DNA of 64,000 nucleotides from Sva-07 sp963717385. GTDB lineage: Bacteria > Actinomycetota > Acidimicrobiia > Acidimicrobiales > Ilumatobacteraceae. The notes beneath the pieces are model-generated. The model ran no database searches, was not told the origin of the DNA, and worked only from the letters and a program-made list of their open reading frames with translations. Shown here in pieces: positions 19,003 through 29,044 of the stretch (the stretch's first letter is position 1; each line of letters starts with the position of its first letter). The stretch covers positions 1-64,000 of the forward strand of contig CAVQWE010000012.1 in the NCBI GenBank assembly GCA_963717385.1, in the 5' to 3' direction. The position numbers and the translations under genes are program-made.

Positions 19003-21140
19003 GGGGTGTCCTCGGGGGTGAGTGCGACCTGGGTCGGCGCAAGCGAACGTCGGAGGAAGTCGAGTTGATGCAACAGCAGATTCTCGGCCACCTCCTCTTG
19101 GGGGGTCATGTGGGTGACGCCGACGAGCGGCAGCACCTCGTGTGGCCGTCCGGCGGCGAGCAGGGCGGCGGAGAGTTGCAAGGTGTGCGCGGCAACGACG
19201 TTGTCGTCGGCGAGCCCGTGGATCAGCAGCAGCGGCCGGGTCAGCTCGGAAGCGAACGCCAGGAGCGAGTTGGCGTCGTAGCGGTCGGCCTGGTCGGCAG
19301 GGTCGCCGAGGTACCGCTCGGTGTAGTGCGTGTCGTACAGACGCCATTCGGTGACCGGGGCCCCAGCGATCGCAGCGTGGAACACGTCGGGTCGGCGCAG
19401 TACGGCGAGCGCAGCCAGGTAGCCACCGAAGCTCCACCCCCGGATGGCGACTCGGCCGAGGTCGAGACCTGGCACCTGCTCGGCGACACCGAGCAGCGCA
19501 TCGACCTGATCGTCGAGCGTCGGTCCGGCGAAATCGCCGTGCACCGCTCGTTCCCATTCACTGCCGCGGCCGGGCGTGCCGCGGCCGTCGGCGACGATCA
19601 CGGCGAACCCCTGGTCGGCAAACCACTGAGACGACAGATACGCGTTGTGTGCCTGCGTGACGCGAAGTGCGTGCGGGCCTCCGTAGGGGTCGAGGAGCAC
19701 CGGCAATGGGGCGTCTCCCGGCTGATGGTCGCGGGGGAGGAGCACCGCGACGGCGAGATCACGTTCGCCCACCGTGAGGAGCTGCACGCTCGGCGCAACC
19801 AGTGGTGTCTCGGCGAACGAGGTGATCTCGTGCTCACCCGCCGCCGACCGGACCGTGGTGACGGTTCCCGGCCGGTCGAGTGTCGCCGACCTCAGCACGG
19901 TGGTGGTTCCGCCGAGTGCGGCGGCGTGCACACCGGGGTCGGAGGTGAGCGACCGCAGTTGGTCGCCCGTCCACTGCCACACGTGGAGCTGGGTGGCGTC
20001 GTCGATCGGGTTGGCGCAGAAGGTGATCGTGGGGGTCTGCTCGTCGCCGCCCACGGCCAGGACCGATCGGACCTGCAGGTCGGCCGGCGTGACCGATTCG
20101 TCGTCGATGATCAGTCGTCGAGCGCCGTCGCGGTCGGCGGCGGTCACCAGCCGGCCGTCGGCAAGGCGCGCCGGAGTTCCGGGAACGAGCTCGACCCATG
20201 CGTCGTCGTAGTCGTGCGACAACACGGTGGTCTCGCCGCGGGTCGGTGTGTCTCGCGTGTCGACCTGGAGGACCATCGTGCCCTGCTGGTCGCGCGCCTG
20301 GACGAGCAGGGTGAGACCGGCATCGGTCCAGTCGACCGCCGCAAGATAGGGGAAGAAGTCGCGGTCCCAATCGACCTCGGTGGTCGAGCCGTCGAGGCCC
20401 ACCAGGTGCAACGTGACGTCGGCGTTGGCGGTTCCGGCGGCCGGATATCGGATCGTTCGAGCCGGCTGGTCGGGGTGTGCCGGATCGGCGATCACCCAGT
20501 CGGCCACGGGGGCGTCGTCGACGCGGCACACGGCGAGCGTGGTGCCGTCGGGGCTCCACCAGTACCCGCGGAAGCGACCCATCTCCTCGGCGGCGATGAA
20601 ATCGGCGCGGCCCCACGAGACCGTGTCGGCCCCGGAGTCGGCCCCGGCGAGCGCACGCGATGACCCGTCGAGTTCAGCGATGCGCAAGCTCGTGCCGCTG
20701 ACGTAGGCGATCCGTTTGGCGGACGGATCGGGTCGGGGATCGAACACCGGGCCGACAACCTCGACTTCCCGTGCGCGGCCCGACACCAGACCGCCAGCGA
20801 ACAGGCGGCCAGCGATCGCAAAGGCGACGACGGTGCTGTTGCGGTCGGTGGCGTACGACGTGATCCCTTGGGCTCCTTCGCGGGCACGCTCGCGGCGCGC
20901 TCGTTCGTCGGGGGGCAGTTCGGCGTCGTCGCCTTCGGACAGCAATCCACCGGGATCGGCGACGAGGCGTTCGGTTCCGGTCTCGACATCGAGCACCCAC
21001 AGCGCGTTCACCGGGTCGCTTCCACCAGCGCTGCGCAGGAAGACCACCCGTTGGCCGTCGGCCGACACGGTCACGTTGCGCGGTTCGCCGAGCGTGAAGC
21101 GCTGTGTTCGTGCGTGTTGGCGGGGGAAACTGTCGGTCAC
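18999..21140 (-). CDS. DPP-IV-like prolyl oligopeptidase (family S9B)
   Basis: 713 residues: an N-terminal beta-propeller (about 1-460), then an alpha/beta-hydrolase domain. The propeller shows EEMGRFRGYWWSPDG, where the Glu pair is the N-terminus-binding motif of dipeptidyl peptidase IV. The nucleophile serine is in IRGWSFGGYLA, with the charge-relay Asp in HGLADDNV and His in GVTHMT. It probably removes X-Pro dipeptides, and no signal peptide is seen. It starts with GTG 21140, with TACAGT 6 nt upstream. The stop overlaps the TerB-like gene. Confidence 0.9.
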   Translation of the reverse strand: MTDSFPRQHARTQRFTLGEPRNVTVSADGQRVVFLRSAGGSDPVNALWVLDVETGTERLVADPGGLLSEGDDAELPPDERARRERAREGAQGITSYATDRNSTVVAFAIAGRLFAGGLVSGRAREVEVVGPVFDPRPDPSAKRIAYVSGTSLRIAELDGSSRALAGADSGADTVSWGRADFIAAEEMGRFRGYWWSPDGTTLAVCRVDDAPVADWVIADPAHPDQPARTIRYPAAGTANADVTLHLVGLDGSTTEVDWDRDFFPYLAAVDWTDAGLTLLVQARDQQGTMVLQVDTRDTPTRGETTVLSHDYDDAWVELVPGTPARLADGRLVTAADRDGARRLIIDDESVTPADLQVRSVLAVGGDEQTPTITFCANPIDDATQLHVWQWTGDQLRSLTSDPGVHAAALGGTTTVLRSATLDRPGTVTTVRSAAGEHEITSFAETPLVAPSVQLLTVGERDLAVAVLLPRDHQPGDAPLPVLLDPYGGPHALRVTQAHNAYLSSQWFADQGFAVIVADGRGTPGRGSEWERAVHGDFAGPTLDDQVDALLGVAEQVPGLDLGRVAIRGWSFGGYLAALAVLRRPDVFHAAIAGAPVTEWRLYDTHYTERYLGDPADQADRYDANSLLAFASELTRPLLLIHGLADDNVVAAHTLQLSAALLAAGRPHEVLPLVGVTHMTPQEEVAENLLLHQLDFLRRSLAPTQVALTPEDTP

Positions 21141-21146
21141 GAGCCC

Positions 21147-21152
21147 ACTGTA
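21147..21152 (-). promoter_or_regulatory. -10 box TACAGT of the DPP-IV-like gene
   Basis: Minus-strand TACAGT ends 6 nt before GTG 21140. Confidence 0.45.
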
Positions 21153-21174
21153 GGAAACCGCTGCCGACCCGGCG

Positions 21175-22231
21175 TCATGGTTGTACGAGGATCTTGGCGT
21201 GCAGCTCTGGGTTCCCCAGGTCGGTGAAGGCGGTGGGGATGTCGTCGATGGTGACGGTGCCGGTCAGCAAGGCGGAGAGGTCGACGCGCTCGTCGGCGAT
21301 GGCCTGGAGTGACGCGGCGAATTCTTCGGGTGTGTAGCCGAGCACGAACTGCAGCGACAGTTCCTTGCCGATGCCGAGCATCGGGTGGATGTGGTCTTCT
21401 TGCATGCAGGCGCCGACGATCAGGATGCGGCTGTCCTTGGGCGCCATGCGCATCGTGTGCTCGATCATGCCCGGCACGCCGACGGCCTCGAAGACCACGA
21501 GCGGTTTGGCTCCGTCGATGCGTCGCCAGGCGTGGATCGCGGTCTCCTGGTTCGGGTCGACCACTTCGTCGCAGCCGAGTTGTTCGGCGAGCGAGCGACG
21601 AGCCGGCGAGAAGTCGGCACCGACGATCGGGCCGATCCCGAGCATCTTCATCGCTGCGATGCAGGCCAGGCCCACCGGTCCGAGGCCGATGACGACCGCA
21701 GCATCGCCGGGGGCGATCCCTGACTTCGCCACGGCGTGCACACCGACCGCCAGCGGCTCGGTCAGCGCAGCCATCTCGTGTGGGAGGTCGGTGGGGACCT
21801 TCAGTGCGAGCAGTTCGTTGAGCACCATGTATTCGGCGTAGCCGCCCGGGTAGCGGTTGGAGAATCCGATCGGATGGATGCCATCGGCGTCGAAGACGAC
21901 CGGCATCGACACGATGACGTCTCCCAGCGGCGAGGTGTTCGACACCCGGACCGGTCTCGACGACCTCGCAGCAGAATTCGTGGCCCATCACCAAGTCGTG
22001 CGTCGGATCGAACATCATGGCGCCACCCTCGGGTTCGATGCCGTCGGCGCGCTGCTCGGCGGCGATTTCGTCGGAGAGTCGGCGCGACTCTTCGCCGTGG
22101 GCGACGAGGTGCAGGTCGCTTCCGCAGATTCCGCACGACAGCACCTTGGTGAGTACCTGGCCTGGGCCCGCGGTCGGCATGTCGATCTCGTCGACGCGGA
22201 GTTCCCAGTTGGTCATCACGGTCGCACGCAT
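21175..22231 (-). CDS. Zinc-binding alcohol dehydrogenase family protein, frameshift
   Basis: Medium-chain dehydrogenase. Catalytic zinc ligands appear as Cys in CGICGSDLH and His-Glu in VMGHEFC. The NAD(P)-binding motif is VVIGLGPVGLACIAAMK. The usual four-cysteine structural zinc lobe is absent. The frame shifts near 21925 (cgctgggagac on the coding strand), where LAAG joins DVIVSMPVVFDADG after removal of one base; repaired length is 351 residues. The substrate is unknown. ATG 22231 has TACTGT 6 nt upstream. It is the middle gene of a minus-strand row, 34 nt before the peptidase start. Confidence 0.88.
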
Positions 22232-22237
22232 GAGCCG

Positions 22238-22243
22238 ACAGTA
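22238..22243 (-). promoter_or_regulatory. -10 box TACTGT of the dehydrogenase gene
   Basis: Minus-strand TACTGT ends 6 nt before ATG 22231. Confidence 0.45.
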
Positions 22244-22258
22244 CGACCCGGGAAACCT

Positions 22259-22311
22259 CGTTCGCTGTTGCATTTCGGACGGGCCGGTGCATCCGAACTG
22301 CAACGCGAACG
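22259..22311. repeat. Dispersed hairpin repeat, copy B
   Basis: Second copy of the element at 5904-5955. Outer arms are cgttcgctgttgca and tgcaacgcgaacg (one bulged t), and the inner stem is CGGA/TCCG around gggccgg. It lies between the nucleoside hydrolase stop and the dehydrogenase promoter. Confidence 0.6.
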
Positions 22312-22318
22312 TGGGGGA

Positions 22319-23263
22319 CTAGCGGCTGAAGTGGGCGATCGCGTCGATCAACAACTCGAACGCTGCGTCGTGGTCGACCGTGGTGAGCACATCGCAGTTC
22401 GGCGCTGCGCGAGCGGTGATGGCACGTTGGTCGATGACGGTCATGCCGCGGGTGTGTTCGCCCCGAGTCTCGACGGCCACGTGACGAGCCGAGCGGCCGA
22501 ACAGCTCGGGGTGCGTGAGCGCCAGTACGGCGAGCGGATCGTGGACGGCTGCGCCGCGCATCGTGCCCGGGTCGTGGCGTGCGCGGTAGTTGTCGCTGAA
22601 GAATCCGAGCAGGTCGACCAGCAAGCCGGCGAGGACACCGGGCAGTGCATCGATCGTGGCGATGCGTTCCGGCGTTGCTTGGAACTGGTGGGTCACATCG
22701 AGACCGGCCATGACCAGCGGCCCGCCGTATCCGAAGACGATGGCGGCCGCCTCGGGATCGGCCCAGATGTTGAATTCGCCGGTCGGGGTGCGGTTCCCGA
22801 ACGTGCCGCCACCCATCAGTGAGATGCCGGCGATTCGATCCGCGATGTCCGGCGCGGTGCGCAGAGCGAGCGCGATGTTGGTCAGCGGTCCGACCGGCAC
22901 CAGCCAGACGTCGTCGACGCTGCGACAGGTGTCGACGATGAAACCGACGGCGTCGGCGCCGTCGAGCGGTGTCGTGGGCGAAGGGAGGTCGGCGCCATCG
23001 AGGCCGCTCTCGCCGTGCACCCCCACCGAGTGAGCAGCGCCGTGGCCCACCGGGCCGAGCAGCGGCTGCGGACTGCCGGAGTGCACGGGCACGTCGATGC
23101 CGAGCAGGTCGCGCACGACGAGTGCATTGTGTGTCGTTCGCTCGAGCGGGGCATTGCCGGCCACCGTGGTGATGCCGACGAGGTCGGCATACCGAGCAGC
23201 AGCCACGATCGCCATCGCGTCGTCGTGGCCGGGATCGCAGTCGAGCAGCACGCGAGGTGTCAT
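22319..23263 (-). CDS. Inosine-uridine preferring nucleoside hydrolase
   Basis: Cleaves N-glycosidic bonds of ribonucleosides in purine/pyrimidine salvage. The 314-residue protein opens with the calcium-binding signature LLDCDPGHDDAMAI, continues with GITTVAGNAPL, and has the conserved PVGPLTNIALAL and GEFNIWADPEAA blocks, all at the family positions. ATG 23263 is chosen because homology begins there; the open frame runs much further upstream without meaning. It is the first gene of the minus-strand row and is divergent from the lipoprotein gene, with a perfect palindrome between them. Confidence 0.92.
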   Translation of the reverse strand: MTPRVLLDCDPGHDDAMAIVAAARYADLVGITTVAGNAPLERTTHNALVVRDLLGIDVPVHSGSPQPLLGPVGHGAAHSVGVHGESGLDGADLPSPTTPLDGADAVGFIVDTCRSVDDVWLVPVGPLTNIALALRTAPDIADRIAGISLMGGGTFGNRTPTGEFNIWADPEAAAIVFGYGGPLVMAGLDVTHQFQATPERIATIDALPGVLAGLLVDLLGFFSDNYRARHDPGTMRGAAVHDPLAVLALTHPELFGRSARHVAVETRGEHTRGMTVIDQRAITARAAPNCDVLTTVDHDAAFELLIDAIAHFSR

Positions 23264-23283
23264 GGCCAGAGCATGGCATCGGT

Positions 23284-23297
23284 GAACGGCGCCGTTC
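23284..23297. promoter_or_regulatory. Perfect palindrome in a divergent promoter region
   Basis: gaacggcgccgttc is a 14-bp perfect palindrome between the nucleoside hydrolase start (23263, minus) and the lipoprotein start (23316, plus). It is a candidate operator for one or both genes. Confidence 0.4.
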
Positions 23298-23315
23298 GAG
23301 CGCCAGAATGAAACG

Positions 23316-24147
23316 ATGCGATCTGGCAGAGGTGCTCGGTGTGGTCCGACGACATGGGTGGCGACCGTTGCGCTTGCGGTCGCCGTTGTCGCCGGCTGCA
23401 GCGGAGGTCGAGACGACAGCGTCCGAATCGACGTCGCCGACCACCACGAACTCTGCGGTGTCGTCGACGTCGGTCGACAGCACGAACGAGTCGTCGCCCA
23501 CGACGGCGGCCGACGACTCGACGAGTGCACCGGCGACCACATCGAGCACCTCACCGACCGCAACGGCAGAGACGATCGCCACCGTGCCTGATCAGGGGGT
23601 GCCCGGTCTCGACAGCGACGACCCGATCTGTCGGGGCTGGGGCGAGTTCGCCGGATCGTTCCAGGCACTCGCCCTGATCTCGGGTATGGGTACCGATCCG
23701 ACGGCGGCTGCTCGCCTCGAAGTGGTTGCCTCGCCTGCGGTGGTGTCGGCGGCGCAGACCCTGGCCGATGGCTTGCCTGACTCGATCGCGTTCGAACGAG
23801 ACGCCTTCGTCGATGGTGTGATCGGCCCGTACGCGCGCCGTTCCGTGCGAGCCGCCGACGAATTGCTCGCAGCCGGACTCTCCGCTGCCGAACTCGATCA
23901 GCTCGCTGCGGCGTGGTTGAGCGCGTTGGCGGCGACCGGGGTCGACGACCTCGCGATCGACGTCGCGGTCCCCGCCGAACTCGACGACGCGGTCGATGCT
24001 GCGACGTCGGTGTTCGTCGCCGCTCTTCCTGCGATCGCGTCGGACCCGAGTCTGGTGAGCACCGTCGAGGCGCCCGCGACGCTGGCGTACATCGCCGACA
24101 ACTGTCCCGATCAGGGCATCCTCGGCGGCAACGACGCCATCGACTGA
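23316..24147 (+). CDS. Putative lipoprotein, frameshift after the lipobox
   Basis: From ATG 23316 the protein begins with a basic n-region, a hydrophobic stretch VATVALAVAVV and a lipobox ending AGC, so it is probably lipid-anchored outside the membrane. One base must be removed near 23401 (ggctgcagcgg) to join the mature part, which opens with a Ser/Thr-rich linker (roughly 65 residues). A helical Ala/Leu/Asp-rich domain follows, with single cysteines in DPICRGWG and DNCPDQG that could pair. Repaired length is 276 residues. I do not recognise the C-terminal domain. Confidence 0.72.
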
Positions 24148-24172
24148 CCCACACCGAGCGGTTGGGGTCAGT
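24143..24172. terminator. Bidirectional terminator-like hairpin
   Basis: actgaccc (24143-24150) and gggtcagt (24165-24172) pair across a 14-nt loop, spanning the convergent stop codons of the lipoprotein and thiolase-like genes. Confidence 0.55.
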
Positions 24173-25658
24173 GCTGGTGCAGGTTGCCGTCCGCGTCGAG
24201 GTCGACGGTTCGGCCGACCCATTCGCCGTCGCACATGGCAGCGGCGAGTTCGGCGTCGGTCGATGTGCCCCAGGCCCGTCGACCGTCGGCCAGTAGGCAA
24301 CTGGCGATCGGTTGCTCGGCAATCCCGTTGCGAGAGAACATCACCGTGTACGCCTCGATGGTGGCAGCCCCTGCTGCGTCCGCTGGCAGGGCCAACTCCC
24401 GACGGGGGAGTGCATCGATCTCGTCCTGCGGCTTCGAGTGGGCGAACGACGTCGACGGCGGCTCGCTCGAATACACGCCGAACGAGTGCTTGGTGGCGTA
24501 ACCACCATTGGCCCACACGAGCCCGAACTCACCTGGTTGCTCGCGCAGGTCGCTCACCACGGTCGCGATCGCATGCATCACGTAGTTGTTCCAGGGGCCG
24601 CCTGCGAACGGGAGGCCGCCGGTGCGCGACCACTGGCGGGTTGCGGTGTCGATTCCGAGTGACGCCGCACCGAGTTGCACTGCGGCCGGGAAGCACGAGT
24701 ACAGGTCGATCACCGAGATGTCGTCGATGCCCAGACCGGCGAGTTCGAGGGCTCGGCGGCCGCCGATCTCGACTGCCGGCGTCTGCGCGAACGTGTCTCG
24801 GTGCGACACGTAGTTGTGCTCGTGACAATCGGCGCCCGAGTGGGGAAACACCCATCGGTCGGACGCGATGCCCATTCGCCGTGCCGACTCGACCGAACAC
24901 ATGATGATCGCTGCGCCCATGTCGACGTCGTTGTTCGAGTTCATCAGCTTCGGGTACGGCAGCCCGATCATCCGGTTGGTGTCGGACACCGTGGTGATTT
25001 CGGCAGGTGTCTTCGCGTCTCGGATCCATGCGTACGGGTTGCGTGATGCCACCTCGCTCAGACCCGCCCAGAGTCGCCCGAGATGGTCTCGGTGTTCGTC
25101 GACACTGCGTCCTGCGGCGGAGCGGATCGCTGTCTCGAACATGGGGTAGATCTGCACCGGCAGGTAGATGCCGCGATCGATCTCGGCCGGGAGGTTCATC
25201 TCGAGGTCTTCGCCGACGATGGTCGGCTCGTCGCCCTCGGGGCTCTTCGGCCAGTGCAGTTCGATTCCGGCCTTGCGTGCTCGCGAGCGGGTGCGGGTGG
25301 CTTCGCCGCCGCTGAGGATCACGACATCGGTCGCACCCGACAAGATCTCGAGTGCCGTCGAGTTCACCAGGGTCTGGGGGCTGTTGCCGCCCATCGTGGT
25401 GTAGTCGAGGTGTCGAGGCGACAGCCCGAGTCGGTCGGCGAGCATCCTCGGCGTGTTGCCGTAGCGCCACGACAGCTGCCCAACCACTCGGACTGCGTCG
25501 CTCGCCGGTGGCCCGTCGAGGCCGGCGTCGGACGCCGCTGCGAGCACAGCGCGTTCCATCAGGGCCACCGGTTCGAGGCCCTCGTCGACGGAGTCGGCGC
25601 GATGGACGTATTGGCCGACGCCAACGATGACGGGGGTGCGTGGATCCAGAGTTGTCAC
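24168..25658 (-). CDS. Thiolase-fold acetyl-CoA acetyltransferase-like protein
   Basis: 496 residues with thiolase-superfamily features: N-terminal TPVIVGVGQ, NDVDMGAAIIMCS in the middle, and a DISVIDLYSCFPAAVQ block. The usual nucleophile cysteine position appears as GGNSPQTLVN, so Ser or Asn replaces Cys. Many actinobacterial proteins called acetyl-CoA acetyltransferase share this, and true thiolase activity is doubtful. The C-terminal part (from about residue 400) resembles the OB-like extension found in this subgroup. GTG 25658 is preceded by TATGGT 8 nt upstream. The gene is divergent from rpiB. Confidence 0.78.
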   Translation of the reverse strand: MTTLDPRTPVIVGVGQYVHRADSVDEGLEPVALMERAVLAAASDAGLDGPPASDAVRVVGQLSWRYGNTPRMLADRLGLSPRHLDYTTMGGNSPQTLVNSTALEILSGATDVVILSGGEATRTRSRARKAGIELHWPKSPEGDEPTIVGEDLEMNLPAEIDRGIYLPVQIYPMFETAIRSAAGRSVDEHRDHLGRLWAGLSEVASRNPYAWIRDAKTPAEITTVSDTNRMIGLPYPKLMNSNNDVDMGAAIIMCSVESARRMGIASDRWVFPHSGADCHEHNYVSHRDTFAQTPAVEIGGRRALELAGLGIDDISVIDLYSCFPAAVQLGAASLGIDTATRQWSRTGGLPFAGGPWNNYVMHAIATVVSDLREQPGEFGLVWANGGYATKHSFGVYSSEPPSTSFAHSKPQDEIDALPRRELALPADAAGAATIEAYTVMFSRNGIAEQPIASCLLADGRRAWGTSTDAELAAAMCDGEWVGRTVDLDADGNLHQH

Positions 25659-25666
25659 GGCCGCTC

Positions 25667-25672
25667 ACCATA
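25667..25672 (-). promoter_or_regulatory. -10 box TATGGT of the thiolase-like gene
   Basis: Minus-strand TATGGT ends 8 nt before GTG 25658. Confidence 0.45.
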
Positions 25673-25724
25673 GGAATCACCAGACGTTGTGACCCAAGTG
25701 AACGCAGCCAGCCCGCCGAACTCC

Positions 25725-25730
25725 TACACT
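25725..25730 (+). promoter_or_regulatory. -10 box TACACT of rpiB
   Basis: TACACT ends 9 nt before ATG 25740, which supports that start over an in-frame upstream start at 25689. Confidence 0.5.
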
Positions 25731-25739
25731 CAGTCGACG

Positions 25740-26186
25740 ATGACCCGCATCGCCATCGGCTCCGACCATGCCGGCTACGAGCTGAAGCAACATCTGGCAA
25801 CGATGCTGCTCGCTTCGGGCTACGAGGTCGACGATCAAGGTACGCACTCCACCGACTCGGTCGACTACCCCGCCATCTGTGCAGGTGTCGGTCGCACCGT
25901 GCGCGACGGTGGTGCCGACTTCGGGATCGTGCTCGGCGGGAGCGGCCAGGGCGAACAGCTCGCCGCCAACAAGGTGCGCGGTGTTCGTGCAGCACTGTGC
26001 AACTGCTTGTACACCGCTCGAATGGCCCGTGAACACAACGATGCCAACGTGCTGTCGATGGGCGCGCGAGTCGTCGGCGAGGGCCTCGCCGACGAGATCG
26101 TCACCACCTTCCTCACCACCGACTTCGAGGGCGGTCGCCACGCCCGACGCGTCGACCAACTCACCGAACTCGAAGCCAACTTCTGA
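25740..26186 (+). CDS. rpiB: Ribose-5-phosphate isomerase B
   Basis: Interconverts ribose 5-phosphate and ribulose 5-phosphate; 148 residues. RpiB/LacAB motifs are clear: IAIGSDHAGYELK at the N-terminus, GVGRTVRDGGADFGIVLGG, and the GSGQGEQLAANKVRGVRAALC stretch with the actinobacterial Glu base. EHNDANVLSMGARVVG closes the site. It is followed after 15 nt by glyA with an aagga site, so the two likely share a message. Confidence 0.95.
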   Translation: MTRIAIGSDHAGYELKQHLATMLLASGYEVDDQGTHSTDSVDYPAICAGVGRTVRDGGADFGIVLGGSGQGEQLAANKVRGVRAALCNCLYTARMAREHNDANVLSMGARVVGEGLADEIVTTFLTTDFEGGRHARRVDQLTELEANF

Positions 26187-26201
26187 ACAGAAGGACCCAC
26201 G

Positions 26202-27452
<1,251 letters not shown>

Positions 27453-27460
27453 CGCCGTCG

Positions 27461-27466
27461 TAAGCT
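27461..27466 (+). promoter_or_regulatory. -10 box TAAGCT of the wecA-like gene
   Basis: TAAGCT ends 8 nt before GTG 27475. Confidence 0.45.
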
Positions 27467-27474
27467 GACGCCTC

Positions 27475-28638
27475 GTGCCCGAACTCGGTTCCTTTCTGCT
27501 GATCGGAGCCATCGCGGCAGGGGTCACGCTCGTCACCACACCGCTCGTCGGTGTGTTGGCTCGGCGGCGAGGGTGGGTGTATCTCCCCAACGACCGCACC
27601 GTCCACCAGACCCCGTTGCCCGACATCGGCGGTTTGGCGATGTATCTCGGCTTCCTCGCGGCGATGCTCGCTGCCTGGTCGCTCGACGCGTTCGACGTGC
27701 TGTTCGAGAGCAACTCAGAACCGATCGGCGTGATGATCGCCGCAACGATCATCTACCTGGTCGGCTTCGTCGACGACGTCCGCGGCCTGTCGCCGCCGGC
27801 CAAGGTTGCCGGCACCGTGCTCGCCGGCCTCGCGCTCGTGCAGTTCGGTGTCGTGATGTACGCGTTCCGCCTGCCGTTCTTCGACGGACCGATCCTGCTC
27901 GCGGCCGAGTGGCGCCCGCTCGTGACCGTGCTGTGGCTGCTCGGGATGACCCAGGCGATCAACCTGATCGACGGTCTCGACGGGTTGGCCGCCGGGATCG
28001 TCGCGATCGGGGCCGGAGCGTTCTTCCTGTACAGCCAGGAGTTGATCGACAGCGGTGTGCTCGACGCCAAGAACATGGGACCGCTGCTCGCGATCATCGC
28101 GGTCGGCCTGTGCCTGGGGTTCCTTCCGTTCAACTTCAACCCGGCGCGGATCTTCATGGGCGACGGCGGGGCCCTGCTGCTCGGATTGCTGCTGGCTGTG
28201 GCAACGAGCGTCGTCGGTGGCCGAGCTGATTCGTTCAACCAGGAGTTCGTCGGTCAGACCTACTTCTTCCTCGCGCCGCTCGCGATCCCACTGCTGATCC
28301 TCGGGGTGCCGATCTTCGATCTGGCGTTTGCGATCTTCCGGCGGGTGTCATCACGCCGGTCGTTCGCCGTTGCCGACAAGGGCCACCTGCATCACCGCCT
28401 GATGGATCTCGGCCATGGTCATCGACGCAGTGTCGTGATCCTGTGGACCTGGACGCTGTTGCTGTCTGCGTTCGTGCTGTATCCCACGCTCACCGGCCGC
28501 AACCCGGCGTATCTGCCGTTCGGGATCATCGCGTTGGCGATCGTGTTGTTCACGGTGATGCACCCGAGTGTCAGGGCGCGTCGACGCTCCAACGGCCGGC
28601 CGGAACCGCTTGAGGAGCCCCGGGTCGATGCGCCCTGA
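27475..28638 (+). CDS. wecA: Undecaprenyl-phosphate GlcNAc-1-phosphate transferase (WecA/TagO type)
   Basis: Polytopic membrane enzyme attaching a sugar-1-phosphate to undecaprenyl phosphate, first step of wall or arabinogalactan linker synthesis. The 387-residue sequence has about ten membrane segments. Motifs are the VHQTPLPDIGG substrate-entry segment, the magnesium-binding GFVDDVRG, the NLIDGLDGLAAG signature near residue 162, and the cytoplasmic HLHHRL loop. Its place directly before the ATP synthase operon matches mycobacterial wecA. A GTG start is supported by the -10 box. Exact sugar specificity is inferred. Confidence 0.92.
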   Translation: MPELGSFLLIGAIAAGVTLVTTPLVGVLARRRGWVYLPNDRTVHQTPLPDIGGLAMYLGFLAAMLAAWSLDAFDVLFESNSEPIGVMIAATIIYLVGFVDDVRGLSPPAKVAGTVLAGLALVQFGVVMYAFRLPFFDGPILLAAEWRPLVTVLWLLGMTQAINLIDGLDGLAAGIVAIGAGAFFLYSQELIDSGVLDAKNMGPLLAIIAVGLCLGFLPFNFNPARIFMGDGGALLLGLLLAVATSVVGGRADSFNQEFVGQTYFFLAPLAIPLLILGVPIFDLAFAIFRRVSSRRSFAVADKGHLHHRLMDLGHGHRRSVVILWTWTLLLSAFVLYPTLTGRNPAYLPFGIIALAIVLFTVMHPSVRARRRSNGRPEPLEEPRVDAP

Positions 28639-28657
28639 GGAGACTTTCCTCGAAGGG

Positions 28658-28687
28658 TTGCTCCCGGCCAGTCCCGGCTACTAGGTT
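28658..28687 (+). promoter_or_regulatory. Candidate promoter of the ATP synthase operon
   Basis: TTGCTC (28658-28663) and TAGGTT (28682-28687) are spaced by 18 nt and followed by a leader of about 55 nt before the first ATP synthase gene. A short gagga/tcctc hairpin just upstream may end the preceding message. Confidence 0.35.
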
Positions 28688-28747
28688 GTGCATGCGTTCA
28701 CAAGCGTCGTCGCCGCCGGCACGACCGCCAACGCCCCGTCTGGATCA

Positions 28748-29044
28748 ATGAAGCTCCTCCCCACGCAGAAACGTGTCGCCACCGACGACGCCCTCGGTAT
28801 GGCCATCGAGATCGCCGTCATCATGACGCTGTTCGTCGGTGGAGGGTTCGCGCTCGATCGTTGGCTCGGCACGCTCCCGCTGTTCATGATCGTGGGAACC
28901 GTGCTCGGCGCCGTGGGGCTGTTCACCAAGCAGAAGTACCGCTACGACCAGAAGATGGACGCCTTCGACGCCGAGCGGCGCGATGCCATCGCTCGCCGCA
29001 GCGGCACTCCGAGCAGCGAATCGATCGGCGGCCCGCGTGGGTGA
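28748..29044 (+). CDS. AtpZ/AtpI-family small membrane protein
   Basis: 98 residues with two hydrophobic helices (AIEIAVIMTLFVGGGFALDRWLG and the LFMIVGTVLGAVGLF segment) separated by a short polar turn, then a charged tail. This is the shape of the AtpZ/AtpI-type proteins encoded at the head of ATP synthase operons, which help assemble the c-ring or carry divalent cations. Its stop codon overlaps the next gene by 8 nt, so the two are coupled. Confidence 0.8.
   Translation: MKLLPTQKRVATDDALGMAIEIAVIMTLFVGGGFALDRWLGTLPLFMIVGTVLGAVGLFTKQKYRYDQKMDAFDAERRDAIARRSGTPSSESIGGPRG

Noticed and set aside
28636..28655. gagga/tcctc hairpin as a strong terminator after wecA
   Set aside because: The stem is only five base pairs with no T tract; I mention it only as context of the candidate atp promoter.
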